Assembly (NCBI GenBank): GCA_964022665.1
Contig: CAXIDF010000002.1
Location: forward strand, 186,001 to 250,000
Direction: 5' to 3'
Source of the DNA: Haliea sp964022665
Lineage (GTDB): Bacteria; Pseudomonadota; Gammaproteobacteria; Pseudomonadales; Halieaceae
DNA length: 64,000 bases
Below, piece after piece: positions 1-8,204 of this stretch. The notes under the pieces were generated by a model. The model had not been told where the DNA came from. It worked only from the letters and a program-made list of their open reading frames with translations, and made no database searches. A program made the translations under genes and the position numbers. How positions within the stretch are numbered: the first letter of the stretch is position 1; each line of letters begins with the position of its first letter.

Positions 1-1067
1 CCGGCTGCCAGGCTTTGATGATGGAGCGGCTGCAGCTACTGGGCTTTACCTGCACCCGCCTGCGCTTTGGTGAGGTGGATAACTTCTGGGCGGTGCGCGG
101 CGAGAGTGGACCACTGCTGGTGTTCGCCGGTCACACCGACGTTGTGCCTACCGGCCCGGAATCCGGCTGGGACAGCCCGCCTTTTGAGCCCACCCTGCGC
201 GACGGGATGCTCTATGGTCGCGGCGCCGCCGACATGAAAGGCAGCCTGGCAGCCATGCTCGTGGCCTGCGAGGACTTCGTTGCCCGCAACCCGGAGCACA
301 GCGGCCGAATCGGGTTCCTGATCACCGCCGACGAAGAGGGGCCTGCGCACAACGGCACGGTGAAAGTCATTGAGCACCTGCAGCAACACGGCGAGCACAT
401 CGACTGGTGCCTGGTCGGCGAACCGTCAAGCAGTGCGCGGCTGGGGGATGTGGTCAAGAACGGCAGGCGCGGCTCTCTCGGTGCGGTACTCACTGTGCGC
501 GGCATTCAGGGCCACATCGCCTACCCGCAACTGGCAGACAACCCGATTCACCGCGCATTACCCGCCCTGCATGCACTCACCTGCCAGGTGTGGGACCAGG
601 GCAATGCCTTTTTCCCCGCCACCTCCCTGCAAATATCCAATATTGCCAGCGGCACAGGCGCAACCAACGTGATTCCCGGCGAGTTGCAGGTGGTCTTCAA
701 CTTCCGCTTTTCTACCGAAGTCACTGCCCACGACCTGCAACAGCGCACCGAAAACCTGCTACGCGCCCACAAGCTCGACTACAGCATCGACTGGCACCTG
801 AGCGGCGAGCCGTTCCTCACACCTGCCGGCGATCTTGTACAGGCTGTTGTGGACAGCATTCGCGACGTCACCGGCCTGAAGACGGAGCTGTCTACCGCCG
901 GTGGCACTTCGGACGGGCGATTCATTGCCCCGACCGGTGCGCAGGTCGTCGAGCTCGGCCCGGTGAACGCGACCATCCACAAACGCAACGAATGTGTGAT
1001 CGCGGCAGACCTGCCGCAGCTGGCCCGCCTGTATCAGGGTGTGTTGGAGCGACTATTGCTCCAGTAA
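1..1067 (+). CDS. dapE: Succinyl-diaminopimelate desuccinylase, 5' truncated by window edge
   Basis: This M20-family zinc peptidase hydrolyses N-succinyl-LL-2,6-diaminopimelate to LL-diaminopimelate and succinate in the lysine and peptidoglycan pathway. The reading frame is open from base 3, and its first residues (GCQAL) match the region about 25 residues into known DapE, so the true start lies outside the window. Metal-site and catalytic signatures are visible: GHTDVVP, AADMKGS, TADEEGPA, and near the C-terminus GGTSDGR and ELGPVNATIHK. The 354 visible residues plus the missing N-terminus give the usual length of about 375. The stop converges with the minus-strand SDR gene, overlapping it by 15 bases. 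Confidence 0.95.
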   Translation, partial: GCQALMMERLQLLGFTCTRLRFGEVDNFWAVRGESGPLLVFAGHTDVVPTGPESGWDSPPFEPTLRDGMLYGRGAADMKGSLAAMLVACEDFVARNPEHSGRIGFLITADEEGPAHNGTVKVIEHLQQHGEHIDWCLVGEPSSSARLGDVVKNGRRGSLGAVLTVRGIQGHIAYPQLADNPIHRALPALHALTCQVWDQGNAFFPATSLQISNIASGTGATNVIPGELQVVFNFRFSTEVTAHDLQQRTENLLRAHKLDYSIDWHLSGEPFLTPAGDLVQAVVDSIRDVTGLKTELSTAGGTSDGRFIAPTGAQVVELGPVNATIHKRNECVIAADLPQLARLYQGVLERLLLQ

Positions 1068-1808
1068 CTGCAACTGCTGCTGCAGGTTGGCGCGTACCAT
1101 TTCCCGGTTCATCGCACCGGGAATCACAGCCACCTCAGCACCCTCCAGGGCGGCGAGACTCTCGGCCACCACGGCATCGGCCTCCATCCACATGGCGTCG
1201 GGAAAGCGCGATTTATCAAAACCGGTAAAATGCGGCGTGTCGTGTATTTCCGTACGCGTGAGGCCGGGACACAGGCATTGGATGCGAATCCCCTGCTCCG
1301 CCACTTCGGCCTGCAGGGACCGGGAGAACGACAAGAGAAATGCCTTGCAGCCACCGTAGACGGCGGTTTTACGCAGCTCAAGGTAGGCGCCGACGGAAGC
1401 GACATTGATGATCGCGCCACTGCCCTTATCACGCATGAAGGGCAGCGCAGCTCGAACCAGTTCCAGGGGGGCATCAACCTGCAGACGCACCATCTGCAAC
1501 TCCACCTCCAGCGAACTGTCGGCAAAGTCTCCCAAAGTGGAAAAACCGGCATTGTTGACGAGTAAATCAACCGGGCCCTGCTGCCGCAGCGCCTCTACCG
1601 TGCGGGTCACGCCCTCAACCGTCGCGAGGTCGGCAACCACCGGGTATACGCGGGTTTGCGCCTCAAGCTCGGTGCGCAGAGCCTGCAGCTGTTCAGCGCG
1701 GCGCCCGACTGCGATGATCGTGCTGCAGCGACCGGCGAGCTGACGACAATATTCCGCGCCCAGTCCGGACGAGGCGCCGGTCACCAGCGCAATTCCTGTG
1801 TTATGCAT
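1053..1808 (-). CDS. Short-chain dehydrogenase/reductase
   Basis: This 251-residue classical SDR probably oxidises or reduces a hydroxyl/keto group with NAD(P). The Rossmann motif TGASSGLG lies near the N-terminus, NNAG follows at about residue 85, and the catalytic pair is the Y-x3-K of YGGCK. The frame is open upstream, but the start was set at the ATG at 1808 because the next residues begin the Rossmann strand directly, as in other family members. It is divergent from a second SDR at 1910, with about 100 bases between them. The two resemble each other, so they look like diverged paralogs. The substrate cannot be read from the sequence. Confidence 0.85.
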   Translation of the reverse strand: MHNTGIALVTGASSGLGAEYCRQLAGRCSTIIAVGRRAEQLQALRTELEAQTRVYPVVADLATVEGVTRTVEALRQQGPVDLLVNNAGFSTLGDFADSSLEVELQMVRLQVDAPLELVRAALPFMRDKGSGAIINVASVGAYLELRKTAVYGGCKAFLLSFSRSLQAEVAEQGIRIQCLCPGLTRTEIHDTPHFTGFDKSRFPDAMWMEADAVVAESLAALEGAEVAVIPGAMNREMVRANLQQQLQLLEQ

Positions 1809-1909
1809 AACTTCTGGCCTTGTTCCAGTGGGTGTGACCTGCGCAGACAGCACACGCGAGGTGTCGTACCATGCCTGCGGCAGGGCAACACATCTTGAGG
1901 AGAAAGCGC

Positions 1910-2686
1910 ATGACACGCAAGCGCACAGCGTTGATAACCGGAGCATCCGCGGGGCTTGGAGAGGAGTTCGCCCGGCAGCTGGCAGCACAGGGCTACAACC
2001 TTGTGCTTGTGGCACGACGCAGGGAAAAGCTGCAGGCCCTCGCCGATGAACTGGCCAGCATACATAGATGCGACACGCGGGTAGAAGCGGCGGACCTGTC
2101 GGACCCCGCAACACCCCAAACGCTGTTCGAGAGCCTTAGCGCACAGGGCGTGAACATCGATTACCTGATCAACAACGCCGGGGTCGCCGGTTCCGATTTG
2201 CTCCAGGACCGCGACTGGGCAGATCACGAAAAGTTTTTCCAGCTGATGATGCTCTCGGTGGCCCAGCTTTGCCACCTGTTCATACCCGCCATGCGCGAGC
2301 GCGGTTTTGGGCGGGTTATCAATATTGCGTCTGTGGCGGGTCGCATACCGCGTGCGGGCGGCTGCAACTACGGCCCCAGCAAGGCTTACCTGATCGCGCT
2401 GTCGGAGGACCTTTCCCTCACTCTGCATGGCACCGGGGTAAATGTTTGCGCCTTGTGCCCCGGCTATACGCATACCGATTTTCACAGCTCAGCGGGCCTG
2501 CAGGACATGAAAGACGGCATGCCGGAGTTCGTCTGGTACCCGGCGGAGGTGGTGGTAAGAGAAGGCCTGAAAGCGGTAGAGCGCGGTAAACCCGTGTATT
2601 TGTCAGGCCGCCTTTACCGCCTGCTGGACCCGTTTTTGCAATCGGTGTTTACGCGGCGGCTGTTTCGTATCGCCGCGCGCCACTAA
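1910..2686 (+). CDS. Short-chain dehydrogenase/reductase (DltE-like)
   Basis: This 258-residue classical SDR carries TGASAGLG at residues 10-17, NNAG in the middle and the active-site YGPSK. The start at 1910 is preceded by GAGGAG at good spacing, and the longer frame from 1871 adds residues with no family counterpart. The C-terminus has a basic, hydrophobic tail (residues about 230-258) resembling members that associate with membranes. It is divergent from the SDR ending at 1053 and convergent with rsmJ. The substrate is unknown. Confidence 0.85.
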   Translation: MTRKRTALITGASAGLGEEFARQLAAQGYNLVLVARRREKLQALADELASIHRCDTRVEAADLSDPATPQTLFESLSAQGVNIDYLINNAGVAGSDLLQDRDWADHEKFFQLMMLSVAQLCHLFIPAMRERGFGRVINIASVAGRIPRAGGCNYGPSKAYLIALSEDLSLTLHGTGVNVCALCPGYTHTDFHSSAGLQDMKDGMPEFVWYPAEVVVREGLKAVERGKPVYLSGRLYRLLDPFLQSVFTRRLFRIAARH

Positions 2687-2693
2687 AGGTCGG

Positions 2694-3518
2694 TCAGGCA
2701 GGCCCCAGGCTACGCAGCACGTAGACATCGTAACGCACCGCTTTGCCGATGATCGCATGCGAAGGTTGCCGCCCGGCCAGGCTCGCAGCCCGAGCGGGCC
2801 GCTTGACGACCACCCGGGCCACATCCTGCTGCAGCGCCCACGCAAACAGTGCCGCCGCGTCGCCGGGCGTGTTGTGGTCGGCAAACAGCGCCTGGAACAG
2901 CGCCATGTCCTTTTTCACTGCCGCGGATTTATCTCGCTCAGGGAACATCGGGTCGAGATAGATCACGTCCAGCGCGGCACATATAGCCGCTGGCACCGTG
3001 GCCGCCTCCCCGCGATGCAGACGCATGCGACCAAGCACTGCGTTGAGCCAGCTGTCATCGGCCCGCCGCGCGCGCTCCAGGCCGTCAGCCAGCAGCGCGA
3101 GCACCACGGGTTCACGCTCGGCGAGTGTTACCGAGCAACCGAGGTCGGCGAGCACGAAGCTGTCACGCCCCAGGCCAGCCGTTGCGTCGAGCACGGCCAG
3201 TGCGTGCTTCTTGCCCACCCCCACCGCCTTGCCCAGCAGTTCGTTCTGGCCACCGCGCCGCCGATGACGCATGGTTGCGCCGCCAAAGTCGACGGTAATC
3301 GGCCCCGGTGCATGGCCCCGCCGAGACACGGCTTGCAGGGAGACGCCCTCTGCGCCCAACCAGAGCAGCGCCTGCAAACCCGCGCTATACGCAGCGGCGG
3401 TTGCCTCGACACAGGGCAAACCCAGGTCTTGCGCCAGCGCCCAGGCCTGCTTATGCAACGCGGCATCGGCAGTGGCTACGGCGATAACGCCGCTCGCAGA
3501 ATCAGGTTGGCGAGGCAC
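2694..3518 (-). CDS. rsmJ: 16S rRNA (guanine-N2) methyltransferase RsmJ
   Basis: RsmJ uses S-adenosylmethionine to methylate N2 of G1516 in 16S rRNA. The protein matches the family along its length: VDFGGATMRHRR, the SAM-binding DATAGLGRDSFVLA, the LDPMFPERDKSA catalytic segment and the VVVKRP strand. The start is uncertain. GTG at 3518 gives 274 residues, fits the family N-terminus and avoids overlapping the upstream gene. GTG at 3551 would add 11 residues and overlap the HD gene by 28 bases. Neither has a clear Shine-Dalgarno sequence. It follows the HD-domain gene closely and may be cotranscribed with it. Confidence 0.93.
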   Translation of the reverse strand: MPRQPDSASGVIAVATADAALHKQAWALAQDLGLPCVEATAAAYSAGLQALLWLGAEGVSLQAVSRRGHAPGPITVDFGGATMRHRRRGGQNELLGKAVGVGKKHALAVLDATAGLGRDSFVLADLGCSVTLAEREPVVLALLADGLERARRADDSWLNAVLGRMRLHRGEAATVPAAICAALDVIYLDPMFPERDKSAAVKKDMALFQALFADHNTPGDAAALFAWALQQDVARVVVKRPARAASLAGRQPSHAIIGKAVRYDVYVLRSLGPA

Positions 3519-3523
3519 CGTGT

Positions 3524-4426
3524 TCAGGCCGGCGGGCAAGGCGCCAGCCACTGGTCAAGCCGCGCACAGTTGGCCGCGATGGACTCCAGGTAGGGATTTT
3601 CGCCTTCAAAGTAGCTGCTTGCGTAGTGATAGGCGCCGGCAAAGTCCCGTTCCAGGCGCGACCCCGCCACGCCGTGGACAAAACCGGGGGTACGCCGAAT
3701 CAGGTCATCGCGCGGGCGGTAGTGGCAGTGCTCCGGCTGGACCGTATGCTCCGGTGCCGCCATGCCGCTGGCGACAAACTCGTCGTACAATGCGTGGCGA
3801 CATTTCTCCAGGTAATCGGGTGCCGCCAGCTGTGCCAGCAAGTCTGCGGTGCCCAGCAATGCGCCCAATTGCCACTCCTGCGGGCTGCGCACGGTCAGAT
3901 GTTCCGGCTTGCGATGACAGTTGGTGAAATGAACCAGCCGGGCGCATACGGGCGCCATGCCCGTGAGCCCTACCCGCGGAAACTGCGCGCGAATCAATGC
4001 CGCTCCGCGACGAACATGGGTACGCGTGTACGCAGCACCGGAGCTGTTACGGCGGTCCCCGCGGCGACGAAGGTAGCCAGCGTCGTGAAACAGCGCACTG
4101 GCAACCCCGGCCAGTGCGAGATCGGCATCAAACGCCCAGGGGCCGGGCCAGCGCTTCTCGCGCCCCGCCATCAGCCGCGCCATAGCCAAGGTGACATCCA
4201 GCACGTGCTCCGTGTCGTGGTAGCCGGCATCACAACCGTGATACTCCGGGTGCTCGCCGGCATAGAGCTGACTAAACAGCGCGCTCAGCACATCCAGTGC
4301 GGACCAGTCTCCACCCGGCCAGTGTGCCTCTACAATGGCGCCCACTTCCGCCATCACAGCGGCCACATCGCCCAATGCCACCTGGCCGGTGATATCGCGC
4401 CGGGGGTTGTCAGCCGGAGCTATCAT
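3524..4426 (-). CDS. HD-domain metal-dependent phosphohydrolase
   Basis: This 300-residue cytoplasmic protein has an HD fold. His70 and His74 lie in YHDTEHVLDV, and the His114-Asp115 pair lies in ALFHDAGY, followed by a helix with further His residues (THVRRG). The YHxxxHxxDV block resembles cyclic-nucleotide phosphodiesterases more than generic HD proteins. It starts 6 bases after the stop of a cyclase-like gene, so the two are probably translated together. A cyclic-nucleotide phosphodiesterase role is therefore inferred but not shown; dNTP or (p)ppGpp hydrolysis is also possible. A weak Shine-Dalgarno site is consistent with coupling. Confidence 0.72.
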   Translation of the reverse strand: MIAPADNPRRDITGQVALGDVAAVMAEVGAIVEAHWPGGDWSALDVLSALFSQLYAGEHPEYHGCDAGYHDTEHVLDVTLAMARLMAGREKRWPGPWAFDADLALAGVASALFHDAGYLRRRGDRRNSSGAAYTRTHVRRGAALIRAQFPRVGLTGMAPVCARLVHFTNCHRKPEHLTVRSPQEWQLGALLGTADLLAQLAAPDYLEKCRHALYDEFVASGMAAPEHTVQPEHCHYRPRDDLIRRTPGFVHGVAGSRLERDFAGAYHYASSYFEGENPYLESIAANCARLDQWLAPCPPA

Positions 4427-4432
4427 GCTGGC

Positions 4433-5782
4433 TCAGTTGCTCTCCTGCGGTTCACGCTCGAAACGATCCTGTAGCAAAGAGGCCAGCTCTTCAACCTGCT
4501 CCTGCAACGTGGGCTCATCCACGGTGAGACCAGGCGCCACCACTACACGGTGCGCGGAGCCACTAGGTGTGTCCGACTTTGCCGTGCGCGAGTCATCCGG
4601 CAGGGCACTCTCGGGCAGACCTAGAGTGAGGGTGCGGTCCTCGAATTCAAGCGTGAACTCGAGGTTATAGGCATGCCGCGACAGGCCATGCTTATCGGTA
4701 ATCAACAGGCGCTGCACCGCGCGCCGCTCGTCGCTGCCACCGAAGCGGGACAATCCGCAGTGCAGGCGCGCCACTGTCTTGCCGGCAAACTGTATACCCT
4801 GCAGCGCGCTCAGGCCTTCGTTACACTGCTCGATGAAACCCGGCGCGGACACCGGCGCAGCGGGCTCCGTCGCAGGCTCTGGCGCACATTGCGACGCGGT
4901 TTCGAAATGCCCGACCAGGATTTGCTGGGGTTGCGCCTTTTCCGCCATCCGCGCCAGCTCTATCGTGACATCCCCGACGATATAGCTGTGCACGGTGGGG
5001 TTCACGCCCTCAGCCTGATACAGCTCGTAGTGGCTGCCAACGTGATAGGCCACACGAATCACCGGCACGGTGTTGCCGTGTGATGCGCGACGCGCCACGG
5101 CGTTGTCCGCCACGACCAGCAGCAGGAAGAAGAACAGGTCGCAATTGGCCTGCGCCCCCAGTGAACGGTTCCATACGTAGTATCCATCGCCGGTGGTGGT
5201 ACGGGAGAAATGTACCTCTATGCCTTTGGCCAACAACTTGTTGTAGGCGGAATTCAGCGAATAGGACAGGCTGTTCAACTGACTGGCCTGCTCAAAGGGC
5301 GTGAACAGTGAAAACTCGGCAATGTCGAAAAGCAGCACCGCACGATCGCTGACATAACTCAGGCCATAGCGCTTGATCAGCTGCTCGACTGCGCTAACCA
5401 CCGCCGGATCATCGGCCAGTGGCGTATCCAGGCGGATGAAACCGGGGGCGATATCCAGCCGGTTGGCGATGTCGAAAAACTCCTCGCGCGGCTTGCAGCG
5501 GCTGCCGGATATCAGTTCGCGCACGAAGGCTTCGTTGTCTTGCGCGCCGTCGACGCCCGGACGGGCGCAGAAATTACCGAGGAAATAGTGCGGCACGAAA
5601 ATCACCAGAATGCCTCGCTCGTCCGCACTCCAGCAGAGAACAATGTTCTGGCCGAGGCGCCACTGCTTGCGCAGGGCACTCTCCAGCGCCTTGAGGTTAC
5701 CGCGCTGGGATATACTGATGGTTCTGTGATCTGTCGCTGTGCCGCCGGTCACGCCCGCGGATTCACCCGTCCTTGCCGTCAT
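4433..5782 (-). CDS. Class III nucleotide cyclase-like protein, degenerate active site
   Basis: This 449-residue protein has a cyclase homology domain at about residues 145-290. Both metal-binding Asp positions appear kept (LLFDIAEF, about 153, and TTGDGYY, about 199). The Lys normally three residues before GD is Thr, and the transition-state Asn of the usual GxxVN motif is Ile in GDVTIELAR, although the Arg remains. This may be a cyclase with altered specificity or an inactive sensor. An uncharacterised N-terminal region precedes it and a roughly 150-residue tail follows. The ATG at 5782 is chosen because a perfect TATAAT at 5817-5822 would start transcription near 5810, downstream of the two longer starts. 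The HD gene follows after 6 bases. Confidence 0.68.
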   Translation of the reverse strand: MTARTGESAGVTGGTATDHRTISISQRGNLKALESALRKQWRLGQNIVLCWSADERGILVIFVPHYFLGNFCARPGVDGAQDNEAFVRELISGSRCKPREEFFDIANRLDIAPGFIRLDTPLADDPAVVSAVEQLIKRYGLSYVSDRAVLLFDIAEFSLFTPFEQASQLNSLSYSLNSAYNKLLAKGIEVHFSRTTTGDGYYVWNRSLGAQANCDLFFFLLLVVADNAVARRASHGNTVPVIRVAYHVGSHYELYQAEGVNPTVHSYIVGDVTIELARMAEKAQPQQILVGHFETASQCAPEPATEPAAPVSAPGFIEQCNEGLSALQGIQFAGKTVARLHCGLSRFGGSDERRAVQRLLITDKHGLSRHAYNLEFTLEFEDRTLTLGLPESALPDDSRTAKSDTPSGSAHRVVVAPGLTVDEPTLQEQVEELASLLQDRFEREPQESN

Positions 5783-5816
5783 AGCCCACTCGATTCTGTT
5801 CGCCCAAGCCGCTACC

Positions 5817-5822
5817 ATTATA
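5817..5822 (-). promoter_or_regulatory. Sigma-70 -10 element for the cyclase-like/HD operon
   Basis: A perfect TATAAT reads on the minus strand. The -35 is poor (TGGATT at 17-base spacing). The inferred transcription start near 5810 leaves a leader of about 28 bases to the ATG at 5782. Confidence 0.45.
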
Positions 5823-5892
5823 GGGTGCTGTGGAGCTTGAATCCATGCGCGATCCCGGCGCACACTGAACGCCACCAAGAGGAAGATACCGC

Positions 5893-6384
5893 ATGCCCTG
5901 CCGATGGCTCATCTGTATAACCCTGAGTGTACTGGCAGGCTGCCAGCAATACGACTTCAGTGTGAACGAGCGCGTGGTCTACAGCCCACGGCCCCTGTTG
6001 ACGGATTTCCGTATTGATGACCCCGCGCTGCGCGTCTGCCTGGAACAGGCAATCAACGACAACAAGATCAGCAGCATGGGTGAACTACAGACACTGGACT
6101 GCAGTGGCGCGGGCGTACGCAGTGTCGCAGGCCTGGGCAGCTTTTCCAGCCTGAGCTGGCTCAACCTCGGGGGCAACGCCATCAGCAACATCCGGGAGCT
6201 GGCCGTACTGCTGGAGCTGCGCAGCGTGATGCTTGACGACAACCAGATAGAAGATGCCGGGCCGCTCTACCGGCTGCCGGAACTGGCGGTGGTCAACCTC
6301 GATGGCAACAGCGCACTGCGTTGCCCGGGGCCGGACAGCTGGATATCACTGGAGCGCCTCACCCTGCCCCGGCACTGCCGCTAG
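5893..6384 (+). CDS. Leucine-rich-repeat lipoprotein
   Basis: This 163-residue protein begins with a type II signal peptide ending in the lipobox LAGC, so the mature form is lipid-anchored at about Cys16. Residues about 70-150 hold three to four short leucine-rich repeats of the internalin type (LSWLNLGGNAISNI, LRSVMLDDNQIEDA, LAVVNLDGNSAL), flanked by Cys-containing caps. Such repeats bind proteins; the partner is unknown. GAGGAAG precedes the ATG at 5893. The 3' end overlaps the convergent MBL hydrolase gene by 39 bases. It is much smaller than internalins and looks like a stand-alone repeat module. Confidence 0.75.
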   Translation: MPCRWLICITLSVLAGCQQYDFSVNERVVYSPRPLLTDFRIDDPALRVCLEQAINDNKISSMGELQTLDCSGAGVRSVAGLGSFSSLSWLNLGGNAISNIRELAVLLELRSVMLDDNQIEDAGPLYRLPELAVVNLDGNSALRCPGPDSWISLERLTLPRHCR

Positions 6385-7140
6385 GGTCAGCCAGTCGAAA
6401 CCGGCATTCTGCGCGGCGAACACCACGCGCTGGTCGCCGGCACCCATCACGGTCTCCAGCGCGGCGGCGGCTCGCTGCGGGCAGTTATTCTGTTCACTGA
6501 TGTGCGCGACCACCAGGTGCTGCAACGTCTCGGTGCCTAACTGGCGCAATAACTCGGCGGCCTGATGATTGTTCAGGTGCCCCCAATCACTGGCCACGCG
6601 CTGTTTCAGGGAGGGCGGATAGCTCCCCGCCCAGAGCATGTCCAGATCGTGATTGAATTCCAGTACCAGCGCATCGCAGCCGCGAAATCGTTCGACCACA
6701 TGGCTGGTAATGCTACCGAGGTCGGTGAGCACCCCCAGAGAGCGCCCCGCGTGCGCCAGTCGGTACTGGCAGGGTTCGCGCGCATCGTGGGGCACGGCAA
6801 CCGGCTCTATGGACAAGTCGCCTATTTGCAGGCGCTCTTCACTGTTGAAACAATTGACCTGCGGGCATCCCTCCAGGCGGCCGCTGCGCAGCGTGCCGTG
6901 GGTGAGGTAGACCGGGATGTTCCACTGCCGCGCCAGGCGACTCACCCCCGCGCTATGGTCGCTGTGCTCATGGGTCACCAGAATCGCGGTGAGATCCTCG
7001 GGTGCAAGGCCGAGGAGCGCCAGGCGACGGCGGGTCTCGCGCGCTGAGAACCCGCAGTCGATCAGCACTGTTGTCGTGCCGCCAGAAACGACCGTCGCGT
7101 TGCCCTTGCTGCCGCTGCCCAGCGATGCAAAACGCAGCAT
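6346..7140 (-). CDS. MBL-fold metallo-hydrolase
   Basis: This 264-residue protein has the metallo-beta-lactamase fold signature THEHSDH at about residues 55-61 and an N-terminal GSGSKGNA block typical of the YycJ/ComEC-like MBL branch. Further metal ligands are likely in the VLTDLGS and EFNHD segments, and a conserved NNHQA segment follows. The substrate is unknown, with exonuclease or phosphodiesterase activity on nucleic acid possible by family. It lies 9 bases after bamC in the order dapA-bamC-MBL known from Pseudomonas, so it is probably the last gene of that operon. Confidence 0.85.
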   Translation of the reverse strand: MLRFASLGSGSKGNATVVSGGTTTVLIDCGFSARETRRRLALLGLAPEDLTAILVTHEHSDHSAGVSRLARQWNIPVYLTHGTLRSGRLEGCPQVNCFNSEERLQIGDLSIEPVAVPHDAREPCQYRLAHAGRSLGVLTDLGSITSHVVERFRGCDALVLEFNHDLDMLWAGSYPPSLKQRVASDWGHLNNHQAAELLRQLGTETLQHLVVAHISEQNNCPQRAAAALETVMGAGDQRVVFAAQNAGFDWLTLAAVPGQGEALQ

Positions 7141-7149
7141 GTCAGCGCC

Positions 7150-8193
7150 TCAGTTGATATTGCCTTTCAGTAGCGTCAGCAGTGCCTGCTGATCGCGCTT
7201 CTCCAATGGCGCCGCACCGGCCACCGGGGCAATGCCAATCGTGACTGCCTTGTCTCCCGCTGCTGCGACCCTGACCAGGAAATCGCGCCCGATCATCGGG
7301 TTCTCATCCTCATCGGAGAACATCCAGGAGAACCAGCCACCGTCTTCGTCTGCCGCTTCACCAAGGAAACGCGCATAGTAGAGGCCCTCGCTGCGATCGC
7401 GATCGGTGACTTCGAAGCGCGAGTCCTCAAGAGCCTTGCCCACCGAGGCCCACGCCCGGGTGAACGGCAGTCCCAGCCGCAGCATACTACCGCCACCCGG
7501 TGCATCTTCCAGCGTCAGCTTGCCCTCGGCACTCATGGCGCGGTCTGCGAGCATCGAAACCGGCGCGGAATCGGCGCTGTTGGCAATGAATTGCGATACG
7601 GCACGCAGCATTTCCTGCTCCTGGGCCGTATCGTCGGACAGCGCGGGCCACTCCGTGACATCCCCCGCCTGATGCATCTGCAACACGTGTAATTCACTGC
7701 TGCCACGCTGCACGCCCTGCTCGATGCGGAAGCGGAAACGCGAGGCCATGGTCTGCCCCTCCAGCTCCAGCCAGCCTGTTTCAATCAGACCCGCCTGCGC
7801 ATCCACACGCCCCACGCCAATGCCGGCAGACGTGAGAAAGCTGCGCACCTGCGGCCAGAGTTGACCCGGTGCCACCGCGATCAGGGCCCAGCTCTCGTCC
7901 CCGAGCGACTGGATACGCACCACATCCTCCCCGGCACCCGCCACCAGGGGCGTGGGACGAGGAACCTCGAATTCACCCTCCAGCAGCGCCTCGTCCTGCA
8001 CCGGAGGGATGGGATAGATCTCCTCCAGTTGTGCCGTCTCCTTGCCCTCCGGCACCTGAATGGGCGCTTGCTCACGCGCGTTCTTGTAGTCGTCCGACGT
8101 GTCGGGGAACATGCCCTCGTCACCGAACAGATAGCTGCAGCCCGCGATGCCCAGCAACAGACCGAGCAGCGCCGTGCGCGATACCAGCTTCAT
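7150..8193 (-). CDS. bamC: Outer membrane protein assembly factor BamC
   Basis: BamC is a lipoprotein of the BAM complex that inserts beta-barrel proteins into the outer membrane. The 347-residue product has a type II signal with lipobox IAGC, then the family's unstructured N-terminal stretch (about residues 25-70) and two helix-grip domains. The ATG at 8193 (MKLVSR) is preferred over the ATG at 8208 because GGCGGA sits at proper spacing and the signal peptide then begins with Lys. It directly follows dapA, the classical dapA-nlpB arrangement. Confidence 0.88.
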   Translation of the reverse strand: MKLVSRTALLGLLLGIAGCSYLFGDEGMFPDTSDDYKNAREQAPIQVPEGKETAQLEEIYPIPPVQDEALLEGEFEVPRPTPLVAGAGEDVVRIQSLGDESWALIAVAPGQLWPQVRSFLTSAGIGVGRVDAQAGLIETGWLELEGQTMASRFRFRIEQGVQRGSSELHVLQMHQAGDVTEWPALSDDTAQEQEMLRAVSQFIANSADSAPVSMLADRAMSAEGKLTLEDAPGGGSMLRLGLPFTRAWASVGKALEDSRFEVTDRDRSEGLYYARFLGEAADEDGGWFSWMFSDEDENPMIGRDFLVRVAAAGDKAVTIGIAPVAGAAPLEKRDQQALLTLLKGNIN

Positions 8194-8204
8194 ACATTCC
8201 GCCA

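Noticed and set aside
407..1228. Long open frames overlapping dapE in other frames
   Set aside because: They are shadows of the true genes, typical of high-GC DNA, with Arg/Pro-rich products and no ribosome binding site.
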